DNA of 64,000 nt, from positions 86,593-150,592 of the forward strand of contig NZ_NIRT01000006.1 in NCBI RefSeq assembly GCF_003207795.1, written 5' to 3'. A model generated the notes under the pieces. That model saw only the letters and a list, made by a program, of their open reading frames with translations, was not told the origin of the DNA and ran no database searches. The position numbers were made by a program, and so were the translations under genes. This DNA is from Komagataeibacter nataicola. GTDB taxonomy: Bacteria; Pseudomonadota; Alphaproteobacteria; Acetobacterales; Acetobacteraceae. Within the stretch, counting starts at the first letter, position 1, and each line of letters starts with the position of its first letter. This document shows positions 19,645-28,121 of the stretch, piece after piece.

Positions 19645-20504
19645 ACACGGATGAGCAGGACGTATGGGGCAGCGCGGATGTCTCGTCGGGCAAGGATGCC
19701 GGGGATGAAAACTTTCCCGTAGGCTCCCTGCTGATCAGCCGCAGGCTGCGCCCGCATGTGCATGCCTATTATGATTTCGCCCGGGTGATCGATGATATCG
19801 TCGATACCGACCAGCTTGATGCCCCCGCCAAGATCGCCCGCCTCAACGCGATGGAAGAGGTGGTGCTTGGCACGCGCCTCGCCCCCCACCGCGCCGATGC
19901 CCAGACGGCGGTGCGCGTGGGCCAGACGTTGCGCGAGACGGGCGTGCCCACCACCACGGCGACCGACCTGATCGTGGCCTTCAGGCAGGATGCGGTGAAG
20001 AACCGCTACGATTCGTGGGAGGAACTGGAGGAATACTGCCGCTATTCCGCCAACCCCGTGGGCCGCTTCCTGCTCGAACTGCATGGCGAGGATGCAGGCA
20101 CGTTCGGCTCGTCGGATGCGCTGTGCACGGCGTTGCAGGTGCTCAACCACCTGCAGGACTGCGCCGATGACCTGCGCAATCTTGACCGCTGCTATCTGCC
20201 GCGCCCGTGGCTTGCGCAGGCGGGTGCCAGCATTGATGACCTGCGTGGCCGCCACGCCAGCCCCGGCCTGCGCCGGGTGTTCAACCAGCTGCTTGACCGC
20301 GTGGATGAACTCAACCGCCGTGCCTCGCTGCTGCCCGGCCTGATCCGTGACCGGCGCATGCGCATGGAGGCGGCCGTGATCGTGGGGCTGTCAAAGCGGC
20401 TGGCCACGCGGCTGCGTAGCGAGGACCCGGTGGCAGGCCGCGTCAAGCTTTCACGCGGGGATGTGCTTGCAGCCCTTGCGGGGGCGGTGCGAACGCTGGT
20501 CTGA
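19641..20504 (+). CDS. hpnC: Hydroxysqualene synthase HpnC
   Basis: A 287-residue squalene/phytoene-synthase fold protein. The first aspartate-rich site is FARVIDDIVDTDQ (about 47-59), the second NHLQDCADDLRNLDRCYLP (about 171-189). In the HpnC-HpnD-HpnE route it converts presqualene diphosphate to hydroxysqualene. The start is GTG at 19641, overlapping the hpnB stop. The 84-base gap before hpnD holds no other gene. Confidence 0.93.
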   Translation: MNTDEQDVWGSADVSSGKDAGDENFPVGSLLISRRLRPHVHAYYDFARVIDDIVDTDQLDAPAKIARLNAMEEVVLGTRLAPHRADAQTAVRVGQTLRETGVPTTTATDLIVAFRQDAVKNRYDSWEELEEYCRYSANPVGRFLLELHGEDAGTFGSSDALCTALQVLNHLQDCADDLRNLDRCYLPRPWLAQAGASIDDLRGRHASPGLRRVFNQLLDRVDELNRRASLLPGLIRDRRMRMEAAVIVGLSKRLATRLRSEDPVAGRVKLSRGDVLAALAGAVRTLV

Positions 20505-20588
20505 TAGGGCCTGATTTTGTTCTTGGAGGTGATTGCCGCTAAGAACAGGCGCAACTGTTAATTCGTAAAGTGAACGGAACACGCGGGA

Positions 20589-21470
20589 ATGGGTTTTTTG
20601 CGCGCGCGGCATGATGAGGCGCCGGTATTGGGCTGCGATGCTGCCGACCTGGCCGAGGTCGAGCAGATCGTGGTGCGGTCGGGCACGTCCTTTGGCAAGG
20701 GCATGCGTATCCTGCCGCCTGACCGGCGATATGGCATGTATGCCGTCTATGCTTTCTGCCGCCTTGTCGATGACGTGGCCGATGACGAGGGCGAGGCGGA
20801 GGACAAGAGCCGCAGGCTCGAGGAATGGCGTGCCCGCATTACCCGGCTCTATGCCGGTGAGGCGCACGATGGCATTGACCGCGTGCTCATGGCCACCATC
20901 CGCCGCTTCGATCTGCGCCAAGATGATTTCAATGCCGTGATCGACGGTATGGAAATGGATGCGCGCGGCCCCATCGTGGCCCCCGATGAAGCGACGTTCG
21001 ACCTGTATTGCGACCGCGTGGCCTCGGCCGTGGGGCGGCTTTCGGTGCGGGTGTTTGGCGATTCCTCGCCTGCGGCCGATCAGGTGGCCTATCATCTGGG
21101 CCGCGCGCTGCAGATCACAAACATCCTGCGCGACGTGGCCGAGGATGCCCGGCTTGGCCGTCTTTACCTGCCGCGTGACCTGCTTGAGCGCTTCGGCATT
21201 ACGCCCAGGCCTTCCGCCGTGGTGCATGCGCCGCAACTGGAGCAGGTAGGGCGCATTCTGGCGGCGCGGGCGCATGATCATTTCCGCGCCGCAGCCGCAG
21301 CCATGGCGCAGTGCGACCGCACGGCCATGCGGCCCGCGCGGCTGATGGGGGCGACCTATGCCGCCATTCTCAGCGCGCAGGAGCGGCAGGGCTGGGGCAC
21401 GCCTGAAAAGCGCGTGTCGCTCTCGCGCCCGCGCAAGGTGCTGATCGCGCTGCGCGCGCTGGCGGGCTGA
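20589..21470 (+). CDS. hpnD: Presqualene diphosphate synthase HpnD
   Basis: A 293-residue protein of the squalene/phytoene synthase family. The two aspartate motifs are RLVDDVADDEGEAED (about 58-72) and QITNILRDVAEDARLGRLYL (about 176-195). HpnD joins two farnesyl diphosphates to presqualene diphosphate, the first step of the three-enzyme squalene route. Four bases separate its stop from hpnE, indicating a single transcript. Confidence 0.95.
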   Translation: MGFLRARHDEAPVLGCDAADLAEVEQIVVRSGTSFGKGMRILPPDRRYGMYAVYAFCRLVDDVADDEGEAEDKSRRLEEWRARITRLYAGEAHDGIDRVLMATIRRFDLRQDDFNAVIDGMEMDARGPIVAPDEATFDLYCDRVASAVGRLSVRVFGDSSPAADQVAYHLGRALQITNILRDVAEDARLGRLYLPRDLLERFGITPRPSAVVHAPQLEQVGRILAARAHDHFRAAAAAMAQCDRTAMRPARLMGATYAAILSAQERQGWGTPEKRVSLSRPRKVLIALRALAG

Positions 21471-21474
21471 GGCC

Positions 21475-22788
21475 ATGGCGGGGCATGTCCATATCATTGG
21501 CGGGGGCCTTGCGGGCCTGTCCGCCGCGGTCGAGCTGGCGGGTGGCAGCGAACAGGTTACGCTTTACGAGGCCGGGCCCGCCTGTGGTGGTCGCGCGCGC
21601 TCGTATCATGACCGGCATCTTGACTGCCGCATCGACAATGGCAACCACCTGCTGCTGTCGGGCAACCCGGCGGTGTACCGCTACCTGGGCCTGATCGGGG
21701 CGCAGGATACGCTGGTGGGGCCGAAGCGCCCGGTCTTTCCGTTCATTGATCTGGCCGACCGGCTGCGCTGGACGCTCGACCTCTCGCGCGGGCGGGTGCC
21801 GCTATGGGTGCTCTCAAAGCGCAGGCGCGTGCCGGGCATGCGGCTGGCCGAGCTGCGTGGCCTGCTGGCGCTGATGGAGGCCACGCCCGATATGGTGGTG
21901 GCGGACTGCCTGCCTTCTGGCAGCCTCTCGCGCCGCCTGCTTGAGCCGTTTGCCATATCGGTGCTCAACACCATGCCCGATACCGGCAGCGCCGCCCTGC
22001 TCGGTGCCGTAGTGAAGGAAAGCCTGGCCCGGGGCGGGCGCAACTGCCTGCCGCGCTTCCCCGCCATCGGGCTTTCTGAAAGTTTTGTTGACCCCGCCCT
22101 TGCCCATCTGGACGTGCTCAGGGCGCAGGTGCGTACGGGCAGCCGGGTGAGCGCTGTGGAATTCACCCGTGGCGGCCCGGTCACGGCGTTGCTGCTGGGC
22201 GCGGAACGCATTGAAATCGGCCCGGAGGATACGGTCATCATGGCCGTGCCCGCCCCCGTGGCCTCGGGCCTGCTGGCCGAACTGCCCGGCTTCAGCGCGC
22301 CCGATGCGTTCGAGGCGATCCTGAACGTGCATTTCCTGCTGCCTTCCGCCCCGGTGCTGACCGGCGGGCTGGCGCAGGCGCGCTTTATCGGGGTGGTGGG
22401 TGGCATCAGTGAATGGGTGTTCGCCAAGGACCGCATCCTGTCGGTCACGGTCAGCGCCGCCAACCGCTATGCCGGGCGTGATCTGGATGAACTCGCCCCT
22501 CTGATCTGGAACGAGGTGCGCGCCGCCATCGACCCGGCAGCCACCGCGCCGCTGCCGGTAGAAGTGCCGCCGCTGCGCATCGTGCGTGAAAAGCGCGCCA
22601 CCTTTGCCGCCACCCCCGCGCAGGACCGCCTGCGCCCCGGCACGCAGACCATGGTGCCCAACCTTCTGCTGGCAGGGGACTGGACGGCCACGGGCCTGCC
22701 CGCCACCATCGAGGGCGCAATCCGCTCGGGTGCGGCGGCGGCGCGCGCGGTGCATGCCCGCAAGGGCACGCCAGGCCGACCGGGATGA
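21475..22788 (+). CDS. hpnE: Hydroxysqualene dehydroxylase HpnE
   Basis: A 437-residue FAD-dependent amine-oxidase-fold protein. HIIGGGLAGLSAAVELAGG (about 4-22) is the dinucleotide-binding start, and LLLAGDWTATGLPATIEGAI (about 398-417) is the conserved C-terminal FAD contact. It reduces hydroxysqualene to squalene. It is the last gene of the tight hpnABCDE operon; 305 bases without a gene separate it from hpnG. Confidence 0.94.
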   Translation: MAGHVHIIGGGLAGLSAAVELAGGSEQVTLYEAGPACGGRARSYHDRHLDCRIDNGNHLLLSGNPAVYRYLGLIGAQDTLVGPKRPVFPFIDLADRLRWTLDLSRGRVPLWVLSKRRRVPGMRLAELRGLLALMEATPDMVVADCLPSGSLSRRLLEPFAISVLNTMPDTGSAALLGAVVKESLARGGRNCLPRFPAIGLSESFVDPALAHLDVLRAQVRTGSRVSAVEFTRGGPVTALLLGAERIEIGPEDTVIMAVPAPVASGLLAELPGFSAPDAFEAILNVHFLLPSAPVLTGGLAQARFIGVVGGISEWVFAKDRILSVTVSAANRYAGRDLDELAPLIWNEVRAAIDPAATAPLPVEVPPLRIVREKRATFAATPAQDRLRPGTQTMVPNLLLAGDWTATGLPATIEGAIRSGAAAARAVHARKGTPGRPG

Positions 22789-23093
22789 GGCGGGGCGCAC
22801 GGATAACGGGCCTGCATCAGCACGCGGGCCACAACACATAATGGTCATGACGGTTGGCATGGGCGTTGCCTCTGGTTTCCGTAAGGCATCCCCGTTTCTT
22901 CGGGTCGCGTGTCGTGTGGGTGGTGGCAAAAAGCTTCGGTACCATAAGGCGCGGCAGGCTTCCGCCCGGTGTTTGGCCGGTGTGGCCGGAGGGCATGGTC
23001 GTGTTGCGCGCGGCCAGGGCCTGCGCGTGAGCGCCACGCGCTTGCAGGCCGGTCCGGCTATGGCTTGTGATAATGGCAGGGAGATCAATCAAC
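22789..23093. other. Gene-free gap between hpnE and hpnG
   Basis: In many hopanoid clusters squalene-hopene cyclase (hpnF/shc) lies here. I translated this stretch in all frames and saw no shc motif such as the QW repeats or DxDD, and no other gene. It ends with the hpnG ribosome site GCAGGGAG. Confidence 0.6.
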
Positions 23094-23774
23094 ATGTCGG
23101 CTAGCACAGCAGTCTCTCCATTTTCCCGGTTGGGCATCGTGGTGGGGATGGAGGCGGAAGCGGCTCTCATCCGTCCCTTCCTGCCCCATGCCCGTTTCGG
23201 GCTGAGTGGCGCGACCCTGTCCGGCGCGCGGCAGGCGGTGCTTGATCTGCTTGAAGGCGGCGTGGACGCGCTGCTCTCCTTCGGGCTGGCGGCGGGGCTT
23301 GACCCGGTGCTTCAGCCGGGTGCTGTGGTCGTGCCGCATAATGTGCTGGTCAATGGCGAGCGCCTGCCCGCTGCCCCCGCGCTGCTGGCATGGCTGGGGG
23401 CCGACCGGGCGGATGTGGTGGGCGGCGACCTGCTGCATAGCGATGTGATCGTAACCGCCGCCACCCGCAAGATGGCGCTGTACCGCGAGACGGGATGCGT
23501 GGCGCTGGACATGGAAAGCGGCGTGGTGGCGGAAATGGCTGCTGCCCGCAAGGTGCCCTTCGCCGTGCTGCGCGTGGTGTGCGACCCCGCAGACCGCACC
23601 CTGCCGCCCGCCGCCGTGGTGGCGCTGCGGCCTGATGGCAGCCTTGCAGTGGGCGCACTGGCGCGCAGCATCGTGTGCAATCCGTTCCAGATTCCGGCCC
23701 TGATCCGTGTGGGGCGTGATGCCGGTCTGGCGCGGACGGCGGCAAAGGCCGTTCTGGCCCGGCGTTTTGGCTGA
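23094..23774 (+). CDS. hpnG: Hopanoid-associated phosphorylase HpnG
   Basis: A 226-residue nucleoside-phosphorylase-fold protein. It has GIVVGMEAEAALIRPF near the start, GDLLHSDVIVTA in the middle and the substrate-ribose motif ALDMESGVVAEMA (about 139-151). HpnG removes adenine from adenosylhopane to give phosphoribohopane/ribosylhopane for C35 hopanoids. ATG 23094 is chosen because GGGAG stands nine bases upstream. The gene ends 14 bases before the next hairpin repeat. Confidence 0.9.
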   Translation: MSASTAVSPFSRLGIVVGMEAEAALIRPFLPHARFGLSGATLSGARQAVLDLLEGGVDALLSFGLAAGLDPVLQPGAVVVPHNVLVNGERLPAAPALLAWLGADRADVVGGDLLHSDVIVTAATRKMALYRETGCVALDMESGVVAEMAAARKVPFAVLRVVCDPADRTLPPAAVVALRPDGSLAVGALARSIVCNPFQIPALIRVGRDAGLARTAAKAVLARRFG

Positions 23775-23788
23775 CGCGGCCTGGCGGG

Positions 23789-23936
23789 AAAAATTTCTGG
23801 TGAAGCTTTTTTCAAAAAGTCCTGAAGCATGCGGCCTTTTTGAAGAAAGACCTCGCCCGGAAACTTTTCTGGTCCTTTGGACTGCATCTCTCCCTTAATT
23901 CTGCCCCGGTCGGAAAAAACTTTTATCTTCTCCAGC
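23789..23936. repeat. Dispersed hairpin repeat, copy 5 (split, decayed)
   Basis: AAAAATTTCTGGTGAAGC, then AAGCTTTTTTCAAAAAG, then a CGGCCTTTTTGAAGAAAG arm and GGAAACTTTTCTGG, with the right-end piece AAAAAACTTTTATC near 23917-23930. The order of units matches the full-length copy at 15099-15185, with about 40 extra bases inside. It lies 3' of hpnG and 5' of ackA. Confidence 0.6.
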
Positions 23937-24022
23937 CATTGGGCCTCCTGCGTGGCGCGCAGGCGCCATGTGGCGCGATGGCTGTTCTCCTGCCCGCTTT
24001 GGGTTAGGCTGGGCGCGGCCAA

Positions 24023-24036
24023 TTGATTCGCATCAA
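24023..24036. promoter_or_regulatory. Perfect FNR/FixK-type box upstream of ackA
   Basis: TTGATTCGCATCAA matches the TTGAT-N4-ATCAA dyad of FNR/FixK/Dnr-family regulators without mismatch. Its centre is about 70 bases before the ackA ATG. It would place ackA-xfp under a CRP/FNR-family regulator. Confidence 0.65.
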
Positions 24037-24099
24037 TGTCAGGCCCGGCAGATAGGCGTGACATGCTGCCGGTTCTTGGCAAGCAGCACGGAGAGAGGC

Positions 24100-25320
24100 A
24101 TGACACGGGCGGTGCTCGCACTCAACGCAGGTTCATCGAGCCTGAAATTTGCCCTCTTCGCCATTGAAAAGGGTGAGACGGCGGCCTCTCCAAGCCATCG
24201 CATCGCCTCGGGCGAGCTTGAGGGAATTGGCAGCCACCCCCATTTTGTCGCCCATGACGCCAATGGCCGCGTGCTGGTGGATGAAACATGGGCCCCCACC
24301 GCCGATGATGGTGGTACGAATCTCGACAAGGCCCATCTCGGCCCCATGGCCACCCTCATGACCTGGGTGGGCAGGCAGCTTGGCAGCGTCGACCTCATGG
24401 CCGTGGGGCACCGGGTGGTGCATGGCGGGCCTGATTTCATCGCTCCCGTGCGGATTACGCCCGATGTGCTGGCGCGGCTTGCAGCCCTCACGCCGTTTGC
24501 CCCCCTGCACCAGCCCGGCAGCCTTGCCCCCATCCGCGCGCTGCTTGCGCAGTATCCCGACCTGCCGCAGGTGGCGTGTTTCGATACCGGCTTTCACCAC
24601 ACCCTGCCGCCCGTGGCGCAGGCGCAGGCCCTGCCGCGTGACTATGCGGCGCGTGGCGTGCGGCGCTACGGGTTTCATGGCCTGTCGTATGAATATATCG
24701 CCTCCGCCCTGCGTGCGCGGGCGCCGCACCTGGCCAATGGGCGCACGCTTGTCGCCCATATCGGCAGCGGAGGCAGCCTGTGCGCGCTCAACGCCGGGCG
24801 CAGCATCGACACCACCATGGGCTTTTCGGTGCTGGACGGGCTGGTCATGGGCACGCGGTGCGGGCATCTCGACCCCGGCGTGATCCTGTACATGCTCAAG
24901 GAAGAGGGGCTCGGTGCGGCCGAGATCGAGAACATCCTCTATCACCGCTCCGGCCTGCTGGGCATGTCCGGCGTTTCGGCCGATATGCGCGACCTGCACG
25001 CCAAGGCGGGCATCAGCGCCGAGGTGACACAGGCACTGGACCTGTTTGTCTACCGCTTCGCCCAGCAGGCGGGTGGCATGATGGCGGCCCTGCAGGGGCT
25101 GGACGGGCTGGTGTTCACCGCAGGTATTGGCGAGCATGACGCCATCATCCGTGCCGCCGTGTGCGCGCGGCTGGGCTGGGCGGGAATCCGCCTTGATGCG
25201 GCGGCCAACGCCGCGCACCACGAAATCATCAGCACGCCGGAAAGCGCCGTGGAGGTGCGGGTGATCCCCACCGACGAGGAAACGACGATCCGCCGCCACG
25301 TGCTGATATGTCTGGGCTGA
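24100..25320 (+). CDS. ackA: Acetate kinase
   Basis: A 406-residue protein with family motifs: [13 protein letters not shown] (about 7-19), [21 protein letters not shown] (about 162-171), [16 protein letters not shown] and [13 protein letters not shown] near the C-terminus. It interconverts acetyl phosphate plus ADP with acetate plus ATP. The start at 24100 is chosen for its GGAGAGAGG site; the frame extends 44 codons further but without family match. It is 37 bases upstream of the phosphoketolase gene, so acetyl phosphate from Xfp is directly cashed in as ATP. Confidence 0.96.
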   Translation: MTRAVLALNAGSSSLKFALFAIEKGETAASPSHRIASGELEGIGSHPHFVAHDANGRVLVDETWAPTADDGGTNLDKAHLGPMATLMTWVGRQLGSVDLMAVGHRVVHGGPDFIAPVRITPDVLARLAALTPFAPLHQPGSLAPIRALLAQYPDLPQVACFDTGFHHTLPPVAQAQALPRDYAARGVRRYGFHGLSYEYIASALRARAPHLANGRTLVAHIGSGGSLCALNAGRSIDTTMGFSVLDGLVMGTRCGHLDPGVILYMLKEEGLGAAEIENILYHRSGLLGMSGVSADMRDLHAKAGISAEVTQALDLFVYRFAQQAGGMMAALQGLDGLVFTAGIGEHDAIIRAAVCARLGWAGIRLDAAANAAHHEIISTPESAVEVRVIPTDEETTIRRHVLICLG

Positions 25321-25357
25321 GGCCGGGCAGGAATGGACCATTCTGGAAGGAACGGAA

Positions 25358-27727
25358 ATGAGTGAAACCCCCTCCGCAACCCCGCTTGCCACGGCGGATG
25401 TCGCGCTGTTCAACAAATGGTGGCACGCAGCCAACTACCTGTCGATTGCCCAGATCTACCTGCTGGCCAATCCGCTGCTGCGTGAGCCGCTCAAGCTCGA
25501 GCACACCAAGCCGCGCCTGCTGGGGCACTGGGGCACCACGCCGGGGCTGAACTTCCTGTATCTGCACCTCAACCGCATCATCCGCGAGCAGGACCGCAGC
25601 ATCCTGTTCGTGGCGGGCCCCGGCCACGGGGCGCCGGGTATTGTGGCCAGCACCTATCTTGAAGGCACGTATACCGAATACTTCCCCGAAGTGACGCAGG
25701 ATGCGGACGGGCTGGCCAGGCTGGTCAAGCAGTTCTCCTTCCCCGGCGGCATTCCCAGCCACGCGGCCCCCACTACGCCGGGTTCGATCAACGAAGGTGG
25801 TGAACTGGGTTACTCGCTCTCGCACGCCTATGGCGCGGCGTTCGACAATCCTGATCTGGTCGTGGCCTGCGTTGTGGGCGATGGCGAGGCCGAGACCGGG
25901 CCGATGGCCACGTCATGGCACAGCAACAAGTTCCTCGACCCCAAAACCGATGGCGCGGTGCTGCCGATCCTGCACCTCAATGGCTACAAGATCGCCAACC
26001 CTACGGTGCTGGCCCGCATCTCGCCCGATGAACTGGTGAGCCTGTTCAGGGGTTACGGCTATGACCCGATCGTGGTGGAAGGCCACGATCCGGACATCAT
26101 GCACCAGAAGATGGCCGTGGCGATGGACACGGCCTTTGCGAAGATTGCGGAAATCCAGAAAGCCGCGCGTGAGAAGAACGACACCACGCGCCCGGCCTGG
26201 CCCATGATCATCATGCGCACGCCCAAGGGCTGGACCTGCCCCAAGACGGTGGACGGCCTGCGCACGGAAGGGTACTGGCGCGCCCATCAGGTGCCCATTA
26301 CCGACATGACCAACCCCGAACACCTCAAGCTGCTCGATGAATGGCTGCACAGCTATAAGCCTGAGGAACTGTTTGACGAAAACGGCGCCCTGATGCCCGA
26401 AATCGCGGCCCTTGCCCCCAGGGGCGACCGCCGCATGAGCGCAAACCCGCACGCCAATGGTGGCCTGCTGCGCCGCGACCTGCGCCTGCCGGATGTAACG
26501 GAGTATGCCGTGACCGTGGAATCGCCGGGTCATGCGCTTGGCGAGGGCACGCGCGTGCTGGGCACGTGGCTGCGCGATGTGATGAAGGAAAACCTGCCTG
26601 CGCGTAACTTCCGCGTGCTGGCGCCGGATGAAAACAACTCCAACCGCCTCAACGCGGTGCTGGATGTGACCAACCGCGCGTGGAACGCCGAGACCTTTGA
26701 TTACGATGACCATCTGGCTGTCGATGGCCATGTGATGGAGATCCTGAGCGAGCATACCTGCCAGGGCTGGCTGGAAGGCTACCTGCTGACCGGGCGGCAT
26801 GGCTTCCTGTCGTGTTATGAAGCGTTCATCCACATTGTCGATTCCATGGTCAACCAGCATGCCAAGTGGATCAAGCAGGCGGATGAGGTGCCCTGGCGCG
26901 CGCCGATCGCATCGCTGAACTATTTGCTGACCTCGCATGTGTGGCGGCAGGACCATAATGGCTTCAGCCATCAGGACCCCGGCTTCATTGACCATGTGCT
27001 GAACAAGAAGGCCAAGACGGTGCGGGTGTTCCTGCCGCCCGATGCCAACACCCTGCTGTGCACGGCAAAAGCCTGCCTTGAAAGCCGCGACCGGGTGAAC
27101 GTGATCGTGGCGGGCAAGCAGCCCGAGCCGCAATGGCTGGATATGGACTCCGCCATCGCCCACTGCGCCAAGGGCATTGGCATCTGGGAATGGGCCAGCA
27201 ACGACAAAGGTGGCGAGCCCGATGTGGTCATGGCCTGCGCGGGTGATGTGCCGACCATCGAAACGCTGGCCGCCGTGCAGTTGCTGAACAAACACCTTCC
27301 GGAGCTGAAGATCCGCGTGATTAACGTGGTGGACCTGCTCACGCTTGAATCGCGCAGCCAGCACCCTGACGGGCTGGAGGATTATGTATTCGACAGCCTG
27401 TTCACCACCGACAAGCCGGTCATCTTCGCTTTCCACGGTTATCCGGCGCTGATCCACAAGCTGATCTACAAGCGCACCAACTGCCGCAACTTCCATGTGC
27501 ATGGCTACCGCGAGGAAGGATCCACCACCACGCCGTTCGACATGACGGTGCGCAACAACCTCGACCGTTTCCACCTGGTGCAGAACGTGATCCGTCGCGT
27601 GCCCGGCCTGTCGGAAAAGGCGGCCTATGCCAACGAGGCGATCAGCGACAAGCTGGTCGAGCACACGCGCTATGTGGCGCAGTACGGGCAGGACCTGCCT
27701 GAAATCAGGAACTGGCGCTGGTCATAA
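25358..27727 (+). CDS. xfp: Xylulose-5-P/fructose-6-P phosphoketolase
   Basis: A 789-residue thiamine-diphosphate enzyme of normal Xfp length. Motifs: [14 protein letters not shown] (about 86-99), [20 protein letters not shown] (about 173-192, the ThDP/Mg site), and PDENNSNRL (about 424-432). It cleaves xylulose 5-phosphate or fructose 6-phosphate with phosphate to acetyl phosphate plus an aldose phosphate. ATG 25358 follows GGAAGGAACGGAA. It forms an operon with ackA and ends at a clear terminator (27760-27781). Confidence 0.96.
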   Translation: MSETPSATPLATADVALFNKWWHAANYLSIAQIYLLANPLLREPLKLEHTKPRLLGHWGTTPGLNFLYLHLNRIIREQDRSILFVAGPGHGAPGIVASTYLEGTYTEYFPEVTQDADGLARLVKQFSFPGGIPSHAAPTTPGSINEGGELGYSLSHAYGAAFDNPDLVVACVVGDGEAETGPMATSWHSNKFLDPKTDGAVLPILHLNGYKIANPTVLARISPDELVSLFRGYGYDPIVVEGHDPDIMHQKMAVAMDTAFAKIAEIQKAAREKNDTTRPAWPMIIMRTPKGWTCPKTVDGLRTEGYWRAHQVPITDMTNPEHLKLLDEWLHSYKPEELFDENGALMPEIAALAPRGDRRMSANPHANGGLLRRDLRLPDVTEYAVTVESPGHALGEGTRVLGTWLRDVMKENLPARNFRVLAPDENNSNRLNAVLDVTNRAWNAETFDYDDHLAVDGHVMEILSEHTCQGWLEGYLLTGRHGFLSCYEAFIHIVDSMVNQHAKWIKQADEVPWRAPIASLNYLLTSHVWRQDHNGFSHQDPGFIDHVLNKKAKTVRVFLPPDANTLLCTAKACLESRDRVNVIVAGKQPEPQWLDMDSAIAHCAKGIGIWEWASNDKGGEPDVVMACAGDVPTIETLAAVQLLNKHLPELKIRVINVVDLLTLESRSQHPDGLEDYVFDSLFTTDKPVIFAFHGYPALIHKLIYKRTNCRNFHVHGYREEGSTTTPFDMTVRNNLDRFHLVQNVIRRVPGLSEKAAYANEAISDKLVEHTRYVAQYGQDLPEIRNWRWS

Positions 27728-27759
27728 CCAGAACAGGCCAGTCCGCAATCATGGGAAAG

Positions 27760-27781
27760 GGAGCCGCAAGGCTCCTTTTTT
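27760..27781 (+). terminator. Rho-independent terminator of ackA-xfp
   Basis: GGAGCC-GCAA-GGCTCC with a GNRA tetraloop, followed by TTTTTT. Confidence 0.9.
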
Positions 27782-27803
27782 CATGGGGGACATGAAAAGC
27801 CGG

Positions 27804-27836
27804 TTCGGGAAAAATTCTGGACAGATAAAAGTTTGA
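27804..27836. repeat. Dispersed hairpin repeat, partial copy
   Basis: GGGAAAAATTCTGGACAGATAAAAGTTTGAGG keeps the GATAAAAGTTT arm of the full unit but no hairpin core. It is a decayed fragment located 3' of xfp. Confidence 0.45.
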
Positions 27837-28121
27837 GGCTGGCAGCCGGGAAAAGATGCAGGTCTGGCCGAGGGGGGGCCATTGTATCGCCGTGGATGCC
27901 GTTGATCTGGTTACGCCCTTCACTGAGAAGCGCCGGGCGTGGTTGATCCTTTCTATGGCGGAACCTGGAGACGTCGAGAGTCCGGCAGCGCGTCCCGCCC
28001 CCTTTGGCCTTTCCAATCATGGGTAAAACCAGCCTCGAAAACACCATGCGGTGTGCTAATTCCATGACATGAAAAAGACCTTGTTGGCTGGAACGGGCAC
28101 CGGCAGGAAGAGGCCTGCCTG

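Larger units (their letters stand above)
23775..24099. other. ackA upstream region
   Basis: This holds hairpin repeat copy 5 (about 23789-23936), then about 160 bases that include the perfect FNR-type box at 24023-24036 and the ackA ribosome site GGAGAGAGG. No gene is seen here. Confidence 0.6.
27728..28121. other. Intergenic region upstream of pglX
   Basis: After the terminator comes a partial hairpin-repeat fragment (about 27804-27836), then about 280 bases in which I recognise no gene or family. The pglX start is preceded by AGGAAGAGG. Confidence 0.5.

Noticed and set aside
22789..23093. Remnant of squalene-hopene cyclase
   Set aside because: Translations of the gap in all frames show no QW or DxDD-like motif; treated as an empty gap.
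25913..27664. Open 583-codon minus-strand frame
   Set aside because: Antisense to the clear phosphoketolase gene.
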